From Mariniphaga sediminis (GTDB lineage Bacteria > Bacteroidota > Bacteroidia > Bacteroidales > Prolixibacteraceae), in NCBI RefSeq assembly GCF_003573545.1, contig NZ_QWET01000007.1, positions 186,001-250,000 on the forward strand: a stretch of 64,000 nucleotides of DNA, read 5' to 3'. Under the pieces are notes generated by a model, which searched no databases, had not been told where the DNA came from, and worked only from the letters and a program-made list of their open reading frames with translations. The position numbers and the translations under genes were made by a program. This document shows positions 44,954 through 54,409 of this stretch, piece by piece. The number at the start of each line of letters is the position of its first letter. Position 1 is the first letter of the stretch.

Positions 44954-46564
44954 CTAAAGTTTCAGCGTATGATGGTGTAGGGGAGAGGATTGCTGGATTT
45001 TTGAGTAGATTAGTGCTGAATGAATATTTACCAAATACCCCTCCGGAACATCGGATGCAACCATCTTTATTGTGTTTTTACCTTCTTCCAATTGATAATT
45101 CCAGTAAATATTTGTTTTCTGGATTAACGCTTGAGTGGGCAACGAAACATTTTCGACCAGTTGCCCGTTGACAAAAACATCTAGTTGCAGCTTATAATCG
45201 GGTAAAGTATTGTCGGTTTTTACAGCGTTTCCGCTCAAAACAATCCCTGCTCCTTCGAACTCAATGGTATATTCTTTTTCCTGTTCATCTATTCTTTTTC
45301 CCGCCATTGGCCACTGGTAAGAAATTCTTTCCAGTGGATAAAGGTTTTTAAAGGATTGCTCCAGTTCTAGGGGTTTCACTTTCTGATATACAATTTCCGC
45401 CGTATCCCCCTGAACTTTTCCACCATGTTTTTCTATCATTCCCAATGCATGGCGGTAGCTTAAGTTATAGGCATCGGTCAGCGAAAACGCTGCAAAGCTG
45501 AAATTCCTTTTTTCAACACGGTCGAGCCCCTGCTTCCAGTATTCGGGAATATTGCTGTAGCCCAACATCGTTCCCAAAATACCTGCTGCATTGGAGGGGT
45601 TACAGTCAGAGTCCTGTCCGGCCCGCGTACTTATATCAATTGTTTTTCCATAATCGCCATCTCCGTACAATAAACCCAGCACAATATAAGCTGCATTCAG
45701 GCTTGCATCGATGTTAAACGCATTGAAAACCCCATCGGGACAACCTTTTTCAGACGACCACTTTTTTTGAATTTCAAACCAGTTTTGTTTCCAGTCGCCG
45801 GGATACATTTTGTGCCATTGCACCACATCGGCAATCAACTGATAAAAACGACTTTCCTGCGGAATTGCTTTCAATGCTTCATTAACGACAAACGCCACAT
45901 CATCGGAAATGAAAGCCTGTGTGTACATTCCCGCAACAAACACACCGCCATACCAGCCATCTCCGAAATTCATAATGTGGCCGATACGATCGCAAATTTC
46001 AGAAGAGGCATTCATCATGCCCGGAGACATCAGCCCTGCAAAGTCTGATTCAATCTGAAAATCGATATCGTCGGCATGCGGGTTATTAAAGTAGTGCCCT
46101 GATTCGGGAGGCATAATCCCATTCAGAATATTGTACCGCGCGGCCTGATTGGCGTGCCAGAGCGGATACCGGGCATTCGCAAAGGCTTGGGCATGTAACG
46201 TATCGGATGCATCCAACCCATGCTTTTCGAAGACGGAAACAAAAGTCAGATCCATATACACATCGTCGTAAAGGCCCGGAAATTGATCGTACCAAAATTC
46301 TATCTGGTTTTCATCCCACGGTATAGGTACGTCATCATCAATCATGGTTCCCAGCCACTTGAACTCGGTTGGGCCGCCATAAGTACACCCTATGACCTGA
46401 CCGGCCCAACCGCCCTTTATTTTGTCTTCCAATACTGCTTTGGAAATTGTAATCTTTTGTCCGTCTGCAAATACTGTTGATTCCTTTTGTATAGTTTTGT
46501 CTTTGCACTCGATAAACGTGAAGACTAACAGTACAATGGGGGATAGTAAAACTTTCAAATTCAT
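44954..46564 (-). CDS. ADP-ribosylglycohydrolase-family lipoprotein
   Basis: A 536-residue exported protein; MNLKVLLSPIVLLVFTFIECKD is a lipoprotein signal (Cys20). The ADP-ribosylglycohydrolase fold is seen in GGWAGQVIGCTYGGP, YDDVYMDLTFVSVFEKHG and STRAGQDSDCNPSNAAGILG with the Mg-binding Asp pairs. A C-terminal domain of about 100 residues (beta-rich, FVNGQLVENVSLPTQ) looks like a carbohydrate-binding module. The family removes ADP-ribose or similar N-ribosides. Here, with nucleoside hydrolase and ribokinase, it may release ribose from ribosides outside or in the periplasm. Confidence 0.84.
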   Translation of the reverse strand: MNLKVLLSPIVLLVFTFIECKDKTIQKESTVFADGQKITISKAVLEDKIKGGWAGQVIGCTYGGPTEFKWLGTMIDDDVPIPWDENQIEFWYDQFPGLYDDVYMDLTFVSVFEKHGLDASDTLHAQAFANARYPLWHANQAARYNILNGIMPPESGHYFNNPHADDIDFQIESDFAGLMSPGMMNASSEICDRIGHIMNFGDGWYGGVFVAGMYTQAFISDDVAFVVNEALKAIPQESRFYQLIADVVQWHKMYPGDWKQNWFEIQKKWSSEKGCPDGVFNAFNIDASLNAAYIVLGLLYGDGDYGKTIDISTRAGQDSDCNPSNAAGILGTMLGYSNIPEYWKQGLDRVEKRNFSFAAFSLTDAYNLSYRHALGMIEKHGGKVQGDTAEIVYQKVKPLELEQSFKNLYPLERISYQWPMAGKRIDEQEKEYTIEFEGAGIVLSGNAVKTDNTLPDYKLQLDVFVNGQLVENVSLPTQALIQKTNIYWNYQLEEGKNTIKMVASDVPEGYLVNIHSALIYSKIQQSSPLHHHTLKL

Positions 46565-46651
46565 GATGCGGTCTAATTTGGTTATAAAAGTACAATGAAG
46601 GAATCAAGCCATCAAAAAAATAAATTTCAGTCTATATTTCAGAAAACATTT

Positions 46652-47653
46652 TCATTGTCCGGCATAGATAATTGAAATAATTCCGATGGCAAAAAGAATA
46701 AACATCAGCACAAGCATACCATTGGTTCCTTTGGGTGAATTTTTAAATTCTTTCCATATAAATACTCCCCACAAAGCTGCAACAAGTGTCGCTCCCTGGC
46801 CTAAACCATAAGAAATGGCTGCGCCTGCTTTTCCTGCAGCAATCAGGTTAAGTGAATTCCCAATGCCCCAAATTATTCCACCTAAAATACCTACGAGGTG
46901 TATGGAAAAACCTCCTTTAAAATATGCTTTGTAATGGGTGGGGTTTCCACTTATGGGCTTTCTCATTAATATGGTATTGAAGAGAAAATTGCTCAGGAAA
47001 ATACCGAGGGAAAAGATTACAACTGCTGTGTAAGGAGTCATCATTCCGGCAGCGGGATTCACAAAGTTATCCAGATCCATCGACCGGGCAACAAAACGGT
47101 AAAAAAACGACATTAATACACCTGCCAGCACAGAAATAAGTATTCCTTTGGTACTTACTTTCTGATTTACGGAAGAGGCTCTTTTGTAAGCCAGCGCGTT
47201 AATAATAATAGCGATGGTAATCACTCCAACTCCGAGAAATAAAAACACCGGGTCTCCCTTTTGGGAACCCAGATAGTTGATTACTACTCCGAGAACCAGG
47301 GCTAAACCAATTCCCACGGGAAAAGCGACAGCCATACCAGCAATAGCAATTGCCGTAGATAAAAGAATATTGGCTGCATTAAAAATAACACCTCCGAAAA
47401 AAGCACTGCCAATGTTGCTCCAGTCAGCCTGCCCCAAATCTGCTAAAAATCCTCTTCCGTTTTCGCCCCAACTGCCAAGGGTAAATGCAGAGATGATTGA
47501 AAGCAACAAAACGCCGGTAACATAGTCCCAGTAAAATAGTTCGTATCTCCATGTTTTTCCGGCAAGTTTTTGGGTATTTCCCCATGAGCCCCAGCATAAC
47601 ATGGTAATAAAGCAAAAAACAACCGCTAAAGGATAACTGCTTACAATATACAT
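46652..47653 (-). CDS. GRP-family sugar permease
   Basis: A 333-residue inner-membrane transporter with about ten transmembrane helices, matching the glucose/ribose-porter (GRP) type of the drug/metabolite transporter superfamily. WGSWGNTQKLAGKTWRYELFYWDYVTG and GAAISYGLGQGATLVAALWGVFIWKEF are characteristic. Next to ribokinase and nucleoside hydrolase, ribose is the likely cargo. Confidence 0.82.
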   Translation of the reverse strand: MYIVSSYPLAVVFCFITMLCWGSWGNTQKLAGKTWRYELFYWDYVTGVLLLSIISAFTLGSWGENGRGFLADLGQADWSNIGSAFFGGVIFNAANILLSTAIAIAGMAVAFPVGIGLALVLGVVINYLGSQKGDPVFLFLGVGVITIAIIINALAYKRASSVNQKVSTKGILISVLAGVLMSFFYRFVARSMDLDNFVNPAAGMMTPYTAVVIFSLGIFLSNFLFNTILMRKPISGNPTHYKAYFKGGFSIHLVGILGGIIWGIGNSLNLIAAGKAGAAISYGLGQGATLVAALWGVFIWKEFKNSPKGTNGMLVLMFILFAIGIISIIYAGQ

Positions 47654-47665
47654 GATCGTTTGATT

Positions 47666-48595
47666 TTAGTTGATTTCTTGTTTTCGATGATTTAAAAATT
47701 TCCTTACCTCTTTTTCTGAAGGTATTGAAGGTTGCGCTCCCATCCGTGTTACACAGATAGCTGCGGCGGCAGTTGCAAATTCAAGAGCTTCTTTCATACG
47801 GTGTCCTTTACTCAGCTCGGCAACCATGGCGCCGCAAAAGGTATCGCCGGCCGCCGTTGAATCTATCGTATCAACTTTAAAGGCCGGGATTTTCAACTGT
47901 TCTTCTTTATTTTTAAACATGCTGCCTTCTTTACCAAGAGTTAAAACTACATTCTGTACACCCATTATTAAAAGCTTATTAACAATGGCTTCCTCTCCCA
48001 GCTCTTCCATTTTTTCTCCGGATATAATTTCTGCTTCTGTTTCATTTACAACCAAAACATGCACTGCCTTCAGGATATCATCGTCTAAGTGGCAGGCCGG
48101 AGCAACGTTTAACAATATCTTCTTCCCTTTTTTTACGGCAATCTCACAAATTGTTTTTACCGTTTCATAAGGAATTTCCATTTGTAACACAATAAAATCT
48201 GCATTTGCAATTTTTTCTTCGACAGCAATTATATATTCAGGTGTAAGCTCTTTATTGGCGCCAGGGATTATTACAATGCTGTTTTCTCCTTTTTTATCCA
48301 CCCAAATCATCGCTGTCCCGGTTGGCTCATTGTCGGTAAGCAAGGATAAAGAAACATCCAACCCTTCGTTTTTGTAATACTGAAAAGCATTCTGCCCGTT
48401 AACATCATTGCCGAGGCTGGTAATAAAAGTGACGTCCCCACCTGCTCTGTGAGCAGCCAGTGCCTGGTTTGCCCCTTTTCCGCCCATGGCTTGCTGAAAC
48501 GACACACCTTCAATTGTTTCACCCGCAACAGGGAATTGTTCCATTGTTGCAATTAAATCGGCATTAGAGCTTCCTATAACTAAAATTTTATCCAT
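47666..48595 (-). CDS. rbsK: Ribokinase
   Basis: A 309-residue PfkB-family kinase forming ribose 5-phosphate. GSSNADLIATMEQFPVAGETIEG and GGKGANQALAAHRAGG are the N-terminal signatures; DSTAAGDTFCGAMVAELSKG carries the catalytic Asp. Normal length. It begins 6 bp after nucleoside hydrolase and ends 13 bp before the permease, so these three are co-transcribed. Confidence 0.93.
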   Translation of the reverse strand: MDKILVIGSSNADLIATMEQFPVAGETIEGVSFQQAMGGKGANQALAAHRAGGDVTFITSLGNDVNGQNAFQYYKNEGLDVSLSLLTDNEPTGTAMIWVDKKGENSIVIIPGANKELTPEYIIAVEEKIANADFIVLQMEIPYETVKTICEIAVKKGKKILLNVAPACHLDDDILKAVHVLVVNETEAEIISGEKMEELGEEAIVNKLLIMGVQNVVLTLGKEGSMFKNKEEQLKIPAFKVDTIDSTAAGDTFCGAMVAELSKGHRMKEALEFATAAAAICVTRMGAQPSIPSEKEVRKFLNHRKQEIN

Positions 48596-48601
48596 AACAA
48601 T

Positions 48602-49648
48602 TTATTGATTCTCCTCCCTTTTTCCAGTTACTGTTTGGATTAAAGCATTCAGAGTATATTCTATATTTGATTCATCCACCTTTAAGTACCGATGCATCCC
48701 TTCTTTCGCTGGAACAAATTTACTATGTCCTTCATCATCAATGGTTATTGTACCGTTCGAAGATATACGGAAATAGTTTTTATGTGGCTCAACTGCATAA
48801 AGAACCGAAGTAAGATCCCACGTTTGCCTGTCATAAGGCATTTCTCCGTAAAGTTTATAAGATACACAGAGAGGATGCCTGGAAGAATTGTTAAAATCAT
48901 TTAGGATACTCTGATGCGGATACAGTAATTTATTTCCTACCTCCCATCCGCTGGCAATAATTTTAGTAGGCCACTTTTCAAAAACAGTTTGAGCCGCTGG
49001 CAAATCCTGGACAATATTCCATTCAGGAAAGTCAAACTCATTTCCATACAAGCCTCCCATTACCGACAGAAATTTTACTTTCTTTTTCACCAGTTCTATA
49101 CCAGCCAAATTACTAAATTGGTCTGGTTCGGAATGGAGTAGTCTTTCCAGATTTGTTTCGGGGCCGACGGCAACAATGATAACAGAACTATCCTTTTGGG
49201 AAGATAAAAGTTCACGCATTAAAATATATCCTTTTGGTATACTGTCTTTTATGGATCTTCTTGGCATCAGAATATTTTGCCCGTCAACACTTGTCTCTAA
49301 AGTTTGACGAAGATAACTGCCATCTTCCGGATTAACTCCATCATAAACATATCCAAGAGGAATATCCGGAATGTTATTAAAGTTACAATAGCCATCAACA
49401 TATTCTATTGCAAACGGGTTTGCTTTGCTGAGACTTATTCCGAGTAAGTTTATTTTGCCTTGCTTGTGGTAATTTAACAGCATCTGAAGTGCAAGGACGT
49501 CATCAATATCATTGCCTAAATCAGTGTCGAATATTACCTGTATCGGTTGTTTCTCATGCTTTTCGTTGTTCGAAGGTTGGGCTTTTCTGGCCGGGCTGTT
49601 GCAAGCCGCCATTATAACAACCAATATAAAAATCGTATACCTGTTCAT
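48602..49648 (-). CDS. Nucleoside hydrolase lipoprotein
   Basis: A 348-residue exported hydrolase; MNRYTIFILVVIMAACNS is a lipoprotein signal (Cys16). DTDLGNDIDDVLALQMLL is the calcium-binding Asp cluster (family consensus DTDxGxDD), and a C-terminal YDRQTWDLTSVLYAVEP follows. It would split nucleosides into ribose and base in the periplasm or at the surface. Confidence 0.9.
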   Translation of the reverse strand: MNRYTIFILVVIMAACNSPARKAQPSNNEKHEKQPIQVIFDTDLGNDIDDVLALQMLLNYHKQGKINLLGISLSKANPFAIEYVDGYCNFNNIPDIPLGYVYDGVNPEDGSYLRQTLETSVDGQNILMPRRSIKDSIPKGYILMRELLSSQKDSSVIIVAVGPETNLERLLHSEPDQFSNLAGIELVKKKVKFLSVMGGLYGNEFDFPEWNIVQDLPAAQTVFEKWPTKIIASGWEVGNKLLYPHQSILNDFNNSSRHPLCVSYKLYGEMPYDRQTWDLTSVLYAVEPHKNYFRISSNGTITIDDEGHSKFVPAKEGMHRYLKVDESNIEYTLNALIQTVTGKREENQ

Positions 49649-49653
49649 AATTT

Positions 49654-51285
49654 TTAGTTTGGAATTTTATATTTCAATGTTTTATCATGTTTTGGATCAT
49701 CAAAAATTGTTGTGTCAATCTCAAAATTATCAATTTTGCTGTCCAATCCAAGGTAGCCAATTGGGTGAATGCCTCCATTAAAATAATTAGTATTGGCGAA
49801 CCGGATAGAGGGCAACATCCCAGCGGGATCGAGAACTGAAATAGCTATAATATACTTTCCCGGGGTAATCGGTTGGTCAATTAACAAAGACTCATTTATT
49901 ATATAAACAGGAGGCTCAATCAGGTATTTTTCTTTTTCAATGCTCCAGTTTTCTCCAGGCATCCATTGGGATATTTTAACAGAATCCAGCATTTTACTCC
50001 ATACTTTTTTATGGGTAGACGCATCGAGCAGGCTTATTTCAACTGGCCAATCATAATAAAATGGTGATGAACCTTTGTTTGTCAGTTTAAATTGAATATT
50101 AAAAGGGGTACCTTTTTTAATTTGGCGAGGGTAATCAAATTCAGACAATACAAATCTATATCCCAGAGATTTTTGAATTAAGTCGGCATTCGGAATAAAT
50201 TCCGGATCGTTAAAATTGGCCCATGTTATTCCTCCCAAATGATTGCAATGCAGATTTCGAATCTGTTCAATAATTACCTGGCGTGTTGCCTCATCATTGG
50301 CACAATCTTCGAAACTCCTGAATCCCTGCGATTGTAAATTCCCCCAATTCCAGGTAACTTCTCCGCCTATAGGCTGAGTTTTCCACCGGTCTTCCAATTT
50401 GAGCATTTCATTGTACCCTCGGTCTATTTCCTGCTCTATAGCCCACGAATCCCAATATATGCCAAACTCATAATCTTCAAATTCATAAGCATAACGTACC
50501 ATCACTTTTTTGTTCTTAAAGGCTTTTGAAAAGGCATCGCCTAAAATTTTTTCAATACCAGGAATCCATGTTCGGTTGGCAACATGCTTGGGCTCATCGT
50601 GAGGAGGCCAATATGTGGAGATGTCGGGATCATGATGTTCTCCCCATTCTCCAATAATTCCCATTTCAACATATGCCACACGCGGATCATTATCCCAGGC
50701 TTTCCCCATTTTTTCAATCAAGTTCATAACTCTTTCCGGGAAAGATGGATCAAAATAACCTCCTCTTATAGGTTTAATGGAATCCCCGGGTTCAACCATT
50801 GCACCTACTGAACCTGGAATCTGTTTGTAGGGAGAATCGTATTCAGGTAACATATCATCTGCCCAGTGGGTTCCATTCAAATCATCCGGGTTGTATGGGT
50901 CTTGAGGTTGGCCTCCGTGCCAAGGTTCCAGCCACACAATAAATACTCTTGGAATGACTTTCATATTAATGTCTTCAACACCTTCCCAACGATAATTGCT
51001 GTATTCAATTATTTTATCAACTCCATCGGTAATGCTGTTTTCCACCCTGTCCCATGGCATATACTCTTTTATCATTGTTCCATAAGGGTATGGATATTCG
51101 TTCCGTTTTATATCAACACCAGGGTTGAAATATTCCCTGAATCCCTTCATCGGATTTCGCAAAGCACGATTGTATTCCTCAAATGAAACAGATACATTTT
51201 TATTGGAAACCGATATTTTGTATTGAGCAAATACGATTGAGTTTAAGAAGAATAGAAATACAATAAAAACTAATATTCTTTTCAT
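49654..51285 (-). CDS. DUF4874/DUF4832 protein, exported, paralogue 2
   Basis: A 543-residue exported protein (signal MKRILVFIVFLFFLNSIVFA) with the DUF4874 N-terminal half (NPMKGFREYFNPG) and DUF4832 C-terminal half. It is clearly related along its length to the next gene. IIGEWGEHHDP (Glu near 213/217) and QPIGGEVTWNWG (Glu309) are conserved in both, spaced as the two catalytic Glu in clan-A glycosidases. This suggests an uncharacterised glycosidase; it is only inference. It lies 4 bp from its paralogue in the same PUL. Confidence 0.75.
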   Translation of the reverse strand: MKRILVFIVFLFFLNSIVFAQYKISVSNKNVSVSFEEYNRALRNPMKGFREYFNPGVDIKRNEYPYPYGTMIKEYMPWDRVENSITDGVDKIIEYSNYRWEGVEDINMKVIPRVFIVWLEPWHGGQPQDPYNPDDLNGTHWADDMLPEYDSPYKQIPGSVGAMVEPGDSIKPIRGGYFDPSFPERVMNLIEKMGKAWDNDPRVAYVEMGIIGEWGEHHDPDISTYWPPHDEPKHVANRTWIPGIEKILGDAFSKAFKNKKVMVRYAYEFEDYEFGIYWDSWAIEQEIDRGYNEMLKLEDRWKTQPIGGEVTWNWGNLQSQGFRSFEDCANDEATRQVIIEQIRNLHCNHLGGITWANFNDPEFIPNADLIQKSLGYRFVLSEFDYPRQIKKGTPFNIQFKLTNKGSSPFYYDWPVEISLLDASTHKKVWSKMLDSVKISQWMPGENWSIEKEKYLIEPPVYIINESLLIDQPITPGKYIIAISVLDPAGMLPSIRFANTNYFNGGIHPIGYLGLDSKIDNFEIDTTIFDDPKHDKTLKYKIPN

Positions 51286-51288
51286 TGA

Positions 51289-52917
51289 CTAATTATTAAT
51301 TACATATTTCAATGTTTTGTCGCCGGCTATGTCATCAAATAGCTTAGAGTCTATTTTGAAATTATCGATATCCATATCAATTCCAACATAGCCTATAGGA
51401 TGCCTTCCTCCTTCAAAATAATTTCTTGTCGCAAACCTTATGGAAGGCAGCATCCCGGCAGGGTCCAGAATTGCTATTGAAAGTATATATTTACCTGGCT
51501 CAATATTGGATTCGATATTTAAATTTTTAGTTATTGTATAAGTTTTAGCTTCTTGATCATACGAATTTACAGAGGCTTTCCAATTATCTCCAGGCATCCA
51601 TTCGGTAATATTTACATCATCCAATATGGTTGACCACACTGGTTTTTGCGTATCTATATCAAGAAGAGAAATTTCGACAGGCCAATTATAATAGAACGGA
51701 GAAGAACCAGTGTTCACTATGCTAAAATTAATATCGAATGGAACATCTGATTTTATTTTGGTTGGGTAACTGAATTTTTTCAGGACAAAACGATATCCCA
51801 GTATTTTCTGTATCTGGGAAATATTATCGAGAAATTCTTTATTGGAGAAATCAGCCCAGGTTACTCCTCCCAGATGATTTGTATGCAAAGTGCGAATCTG
51901 GTTTATTATGAGTTGACGTGTCGAACCATTGGCAACACAATCTTCCAGACTACGATAGCCTGCACTGTAAAGGCTCCCCCAATTCCATGTTATTTCACCT
52001 CCCATGGGCTGCGTCTTCCATCTGTTGGGAGAAAATTTTTGGATTGAATTATAACCACGTTCCTCCTCTTCATCAATAGCAAAAGAATCCCAGTAGTTAC
52101 CAAATTCATAATCCTGAAAATCGTATGCATACCGCACCATGACTTTTTTATTCTTAAATGCCTCAGAAAAAGCATCACCCAATACTTTTTCAATACCTGG
52201 AATCCATGTACGGTTATCCACATGATAATCCTGGTGAATGGGTTTCCAGTAGTTTGATATACAGGGATCATGGTGCTCCCCCCACTCTCCGATAATTCCC
52301 ATCTCGATATAAGCCACCCGAGGGTCGTTATCCCATGCTTCCCCCATTTTTTTGACAAGTTCTTTTATCCGGTCAGAGAATGAAGGATCGAAATATCCCC
52401 CCGTACTTGGAGTGTCTTCATCTTCAGAACGCTTCACCGGAGGGAAATCAGAGGGCCAGTGCCAACCATTTAAATCATCGGGATTGTCAGTGTATGTATT
52501 TTTTGCATATCCGCCATTGTATTTTTCCATCCAAACAATATAGGGGCGGGGAATAACTTTCATATTAATGTCTTCAACACCTTCCCAACGATGGTTGCTG
52601 TATGCAATCACCTTTTCAACTCCATCTGACTCTATGTTTTCCATCATATTCCATTGCATATACTCTTTTACTATTGAGCCAAAGGGTAGGGGATATTCAG
52701 TGCGCTTGGTGTCATAACCCGGGCCAAAGTATTCCCGCAACCCCTTCATAGGGTTGCGGAAAGCCTTAGGATATTCATATGGAGAAACATAGACAACTCC
52801 ATCAAATACTTCGGTATCGGTTATATCGGCCATTGGGTTATCATCATCCTTTGAGCATGCTGCCAGTACGACAACAAAAACAAAGCTTCCTGCAATTAAT
52901 TTTAAAAGATGTATCAT
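51289..52917 (-). CDS. DUF4874/DUF4832 lipoprotein, paralogue 1
   Basis: A 542-residue lipoprotein (MIHLLKLIAGSFVFVVVLAACSKDDD; Cys21). Same domain plan as the next gene: NPMKGLREYFGPG, IIGEWGEHHDP, GGEITWNWG and the C-terminal GSSPFYYNWPVEISLLD beta-rich part. The lipid anchor and acidic stretch after Cys suggest export to the cell surface. Two nearly matching copies side by side point to a duplication and probably to different substrates or sides of the membrane. Confidence 0.76.
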   Translation of the reverse strand: MIHLLKLIAGSFVFVVVLAACSKDDDNPMADITDTEVFDGVVYVSPYEYPKAFRNPMKGLREYFGPGYDTKRTEYPLPFGSIVKEYMQWNMMENIESDGVEKVIAYSNHRWEGVEDINMKVIPRPYIVWMEKYNGGYAKNTYTDNPDDLNGWHWPSDFPPVKRSEDEDTPSTGGYFDPSFSDRIKELVKKMGEAWDNDPRVAYIEMGIIGEWGEHHDPCISNYWKPIHQDYHVDNRTWIPGIEKVLGDAFSEAFKNKKVMVRYAYDFQDYEFGNYWDSFAIDEEEERGYNSIQKFSPNRWKTQPMGGEITWNWGSLYSAGYRSLEDCVANGSTRQLIINQIRTLHTNHLGGVTWADFSNKEFLDNISQIQKILGYRFVLKKFSYPTKIKSDVPFDINFSIVNTGSSPFYYNWPVEISLLDIDTQKPVWSTILDDVNITEWMPGDNWKASVNSYDQEAKTYTITKNLNIESNIEPGKYILSIAILDPAGMLPSIRFATRNYFEGGRHPIGYVGIDMDIDNFKIDSKLFDDIAGDKTLKYVINN

Positions 52918-52932
52918 TTTTTATTTGGCAAT

Positions 52933-54381
52933 TTAATATCCCGGGTTTTGATCTCCCTTCATTGCATCATTCGCATCAATAGCAATTTGCGGAATGGGAT
53001 AAACTGTTTTCTGATTCGACCCAATGTTAATCCCATTTCCGGGATAAGCAGTCTGTACCTGTTCATTAAGCTTTCTGAAGCGGATTAAGTCAAAACGACG
53101 GTGCCGTTCACAGCACAGTTCATGTAAGCGTTCTTCTAACAAAACATCCGAAAATTCGGACACAGACAATCCGTCACTTTCTGTTATACTTGCTAAACCG
53201 GCCCGGGTACGTACTTCATTTAAATAGTCATATTTTTTACCAGATGAATCATCCAGGTTATTCAATGCTTCGGAAGCCATTAAAAGTACATCGGCATAAC
53301 GCATATATATATAATTTAAGTCGTCATCTTCAATTTGATTGCCATAATTTGCATCGTAATATTTTTTTGTAGCAGGTGGCGACTGAACAATTCCTTTATA
53401 CTCTGTCCAGAAGAATTCCGTTTTCCTTCTGTCATTATTGTCATACGAATCGTAAAGATATTGAGTTGGTCCAAAACCTCCCCAACCAAAACCTCCGGCT
53501 GTAGGGCCACCTCCGCCCCGTGGTCCCCAGTATGAGGATTGTATACTCCCTTCAAGCCCCCAATATCCAGAATGACTCCACTGAACTTCAAAAATATTCT
53601 CATACTCTTCATTTTTATGCTCAGGGTCAAAAATATCTGCATAGTTTTGATACAAATGAAAATTCCCAATGACCTTATTTAGTGCTTCAAGTGCTTTAGC
53701 AGATTTACCCCATTGCAAATAAACTCTACCTAATAATGCATTGGCAGCATAACTTGTAGCACGACCTTTGTCGTTACTCTCAGTCCATTGTTCAGGAAGA
53801 TTTTCGGCAGCATAGTGCAAGTCCTCTGTAATAAGTTCATAAACTTCATCAACCGATTCACTCCGTGGTTTGGCAATTTCACTTTTATCAACGGAAGCCG
53901 ATGTCCATATTGGTACCCGCCCATACATTCTGGCTAGTTCAAAATAAAATATTCCGCGTAAGAACCTGGCTTGCGCAATCATCGAATTTTTCTGTTCATT
54001 GGAAATAGATGTATTATCCGGCATGTCAACTATTATATTGGCACACTTTACACCCTCGTAGCAAAATACGTAATGATTATATAAAAAGGGATGATTTGCA
54101 GTATAAGTATAGTACATTAATTCAACATATGCTGCCCAACTCAAATCATAAGGTTGAACCTCATCTGTCCCAAATTCACCTAAAACAATCGGGAGTTTTT
54201 CACCAGTAACCTCCTGGAGTTTTGCATAAGCAGCAATTAAAGCAGCATCCCAGTCTTCTGCAGTAGTAAACGAATTTTCTGGAGTTAGCGAACTTTTGGC
54301 CGTTTCGTCCAGGAAATCTTCACAGGACATTGAAGAAACCAGCAGAAAAGTTATACTTATGATATATAATAATTTTTTCAT
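52933..54381 (-). CDS. SusD/RagB-family outer-membrane lipoprotein
   Basis: A 482-residue surface lipoprotein (MKKLLYIISITFLLVSSMSCEDF; Cys20) that forms the lid on SusC and binds the ligand. The FLDETAKSSLTPENSFTTAEDWDAAL start, helical TPR-like core (NNLDDSSGKKYDYLNEVRTRAGL) and LLEERLHELCCERHRRFDLIRF segment are diagnostic. It follows SusC by 29 bp as usual. Confidence 0.92.
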   Translation of the reverse strand: MKKLLYIISITFLLVSSMSCEDFLDETAKSSLTPENSFTTAEDWDAALIAAYAKLQEVTGEKLPIVLGEFGTDEVQPYDLSWAAYVELMYYTYTANHPFLYNHYVFCYEGVKCANIIVDMPDNTSISNEQKNSMIAQARFLRGIFYFELARMYGRVPIWTSASVDKSEIAKPRSESVDEVYELITEDLHYAAENLPEQWTESNDKGRATSYAANALLGRVYLQWGKSAKALEALNKVIGNFHLYQNYADIFDPEHKNEEYENIFEVQWSHSGYWGLEGSIQSSYWGPRGGGGPTAGGFGWGGFGPTQYLYDSYDNNDRRKTEFFWTEYKGIVQSPPATKKYYDANYGNQIEDDDLNYIYMRYADVLLMASEALNNLDDSSGKKYDYLNEVRTRAGLASITESDGLSVSEFSDVLLEERLHELCCERHRRFDLIRFRKLNEQVQTAYPGNGINIGSNQKTVYPIPQIAIDANDAMKGDQNPGY

Positions 54382-54409
54382 AATGTTTTATTTACTTTTT
54401 TGACAACGC

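Noticed and set aside
44927-44954. TCAATATT/AATATTGA inverted repeat after the ADP-ribosylglycohydrolase gene as a terminator
   Set aside because: The stem is A/T only, the loop is long and no T-run follows on the minus strand.
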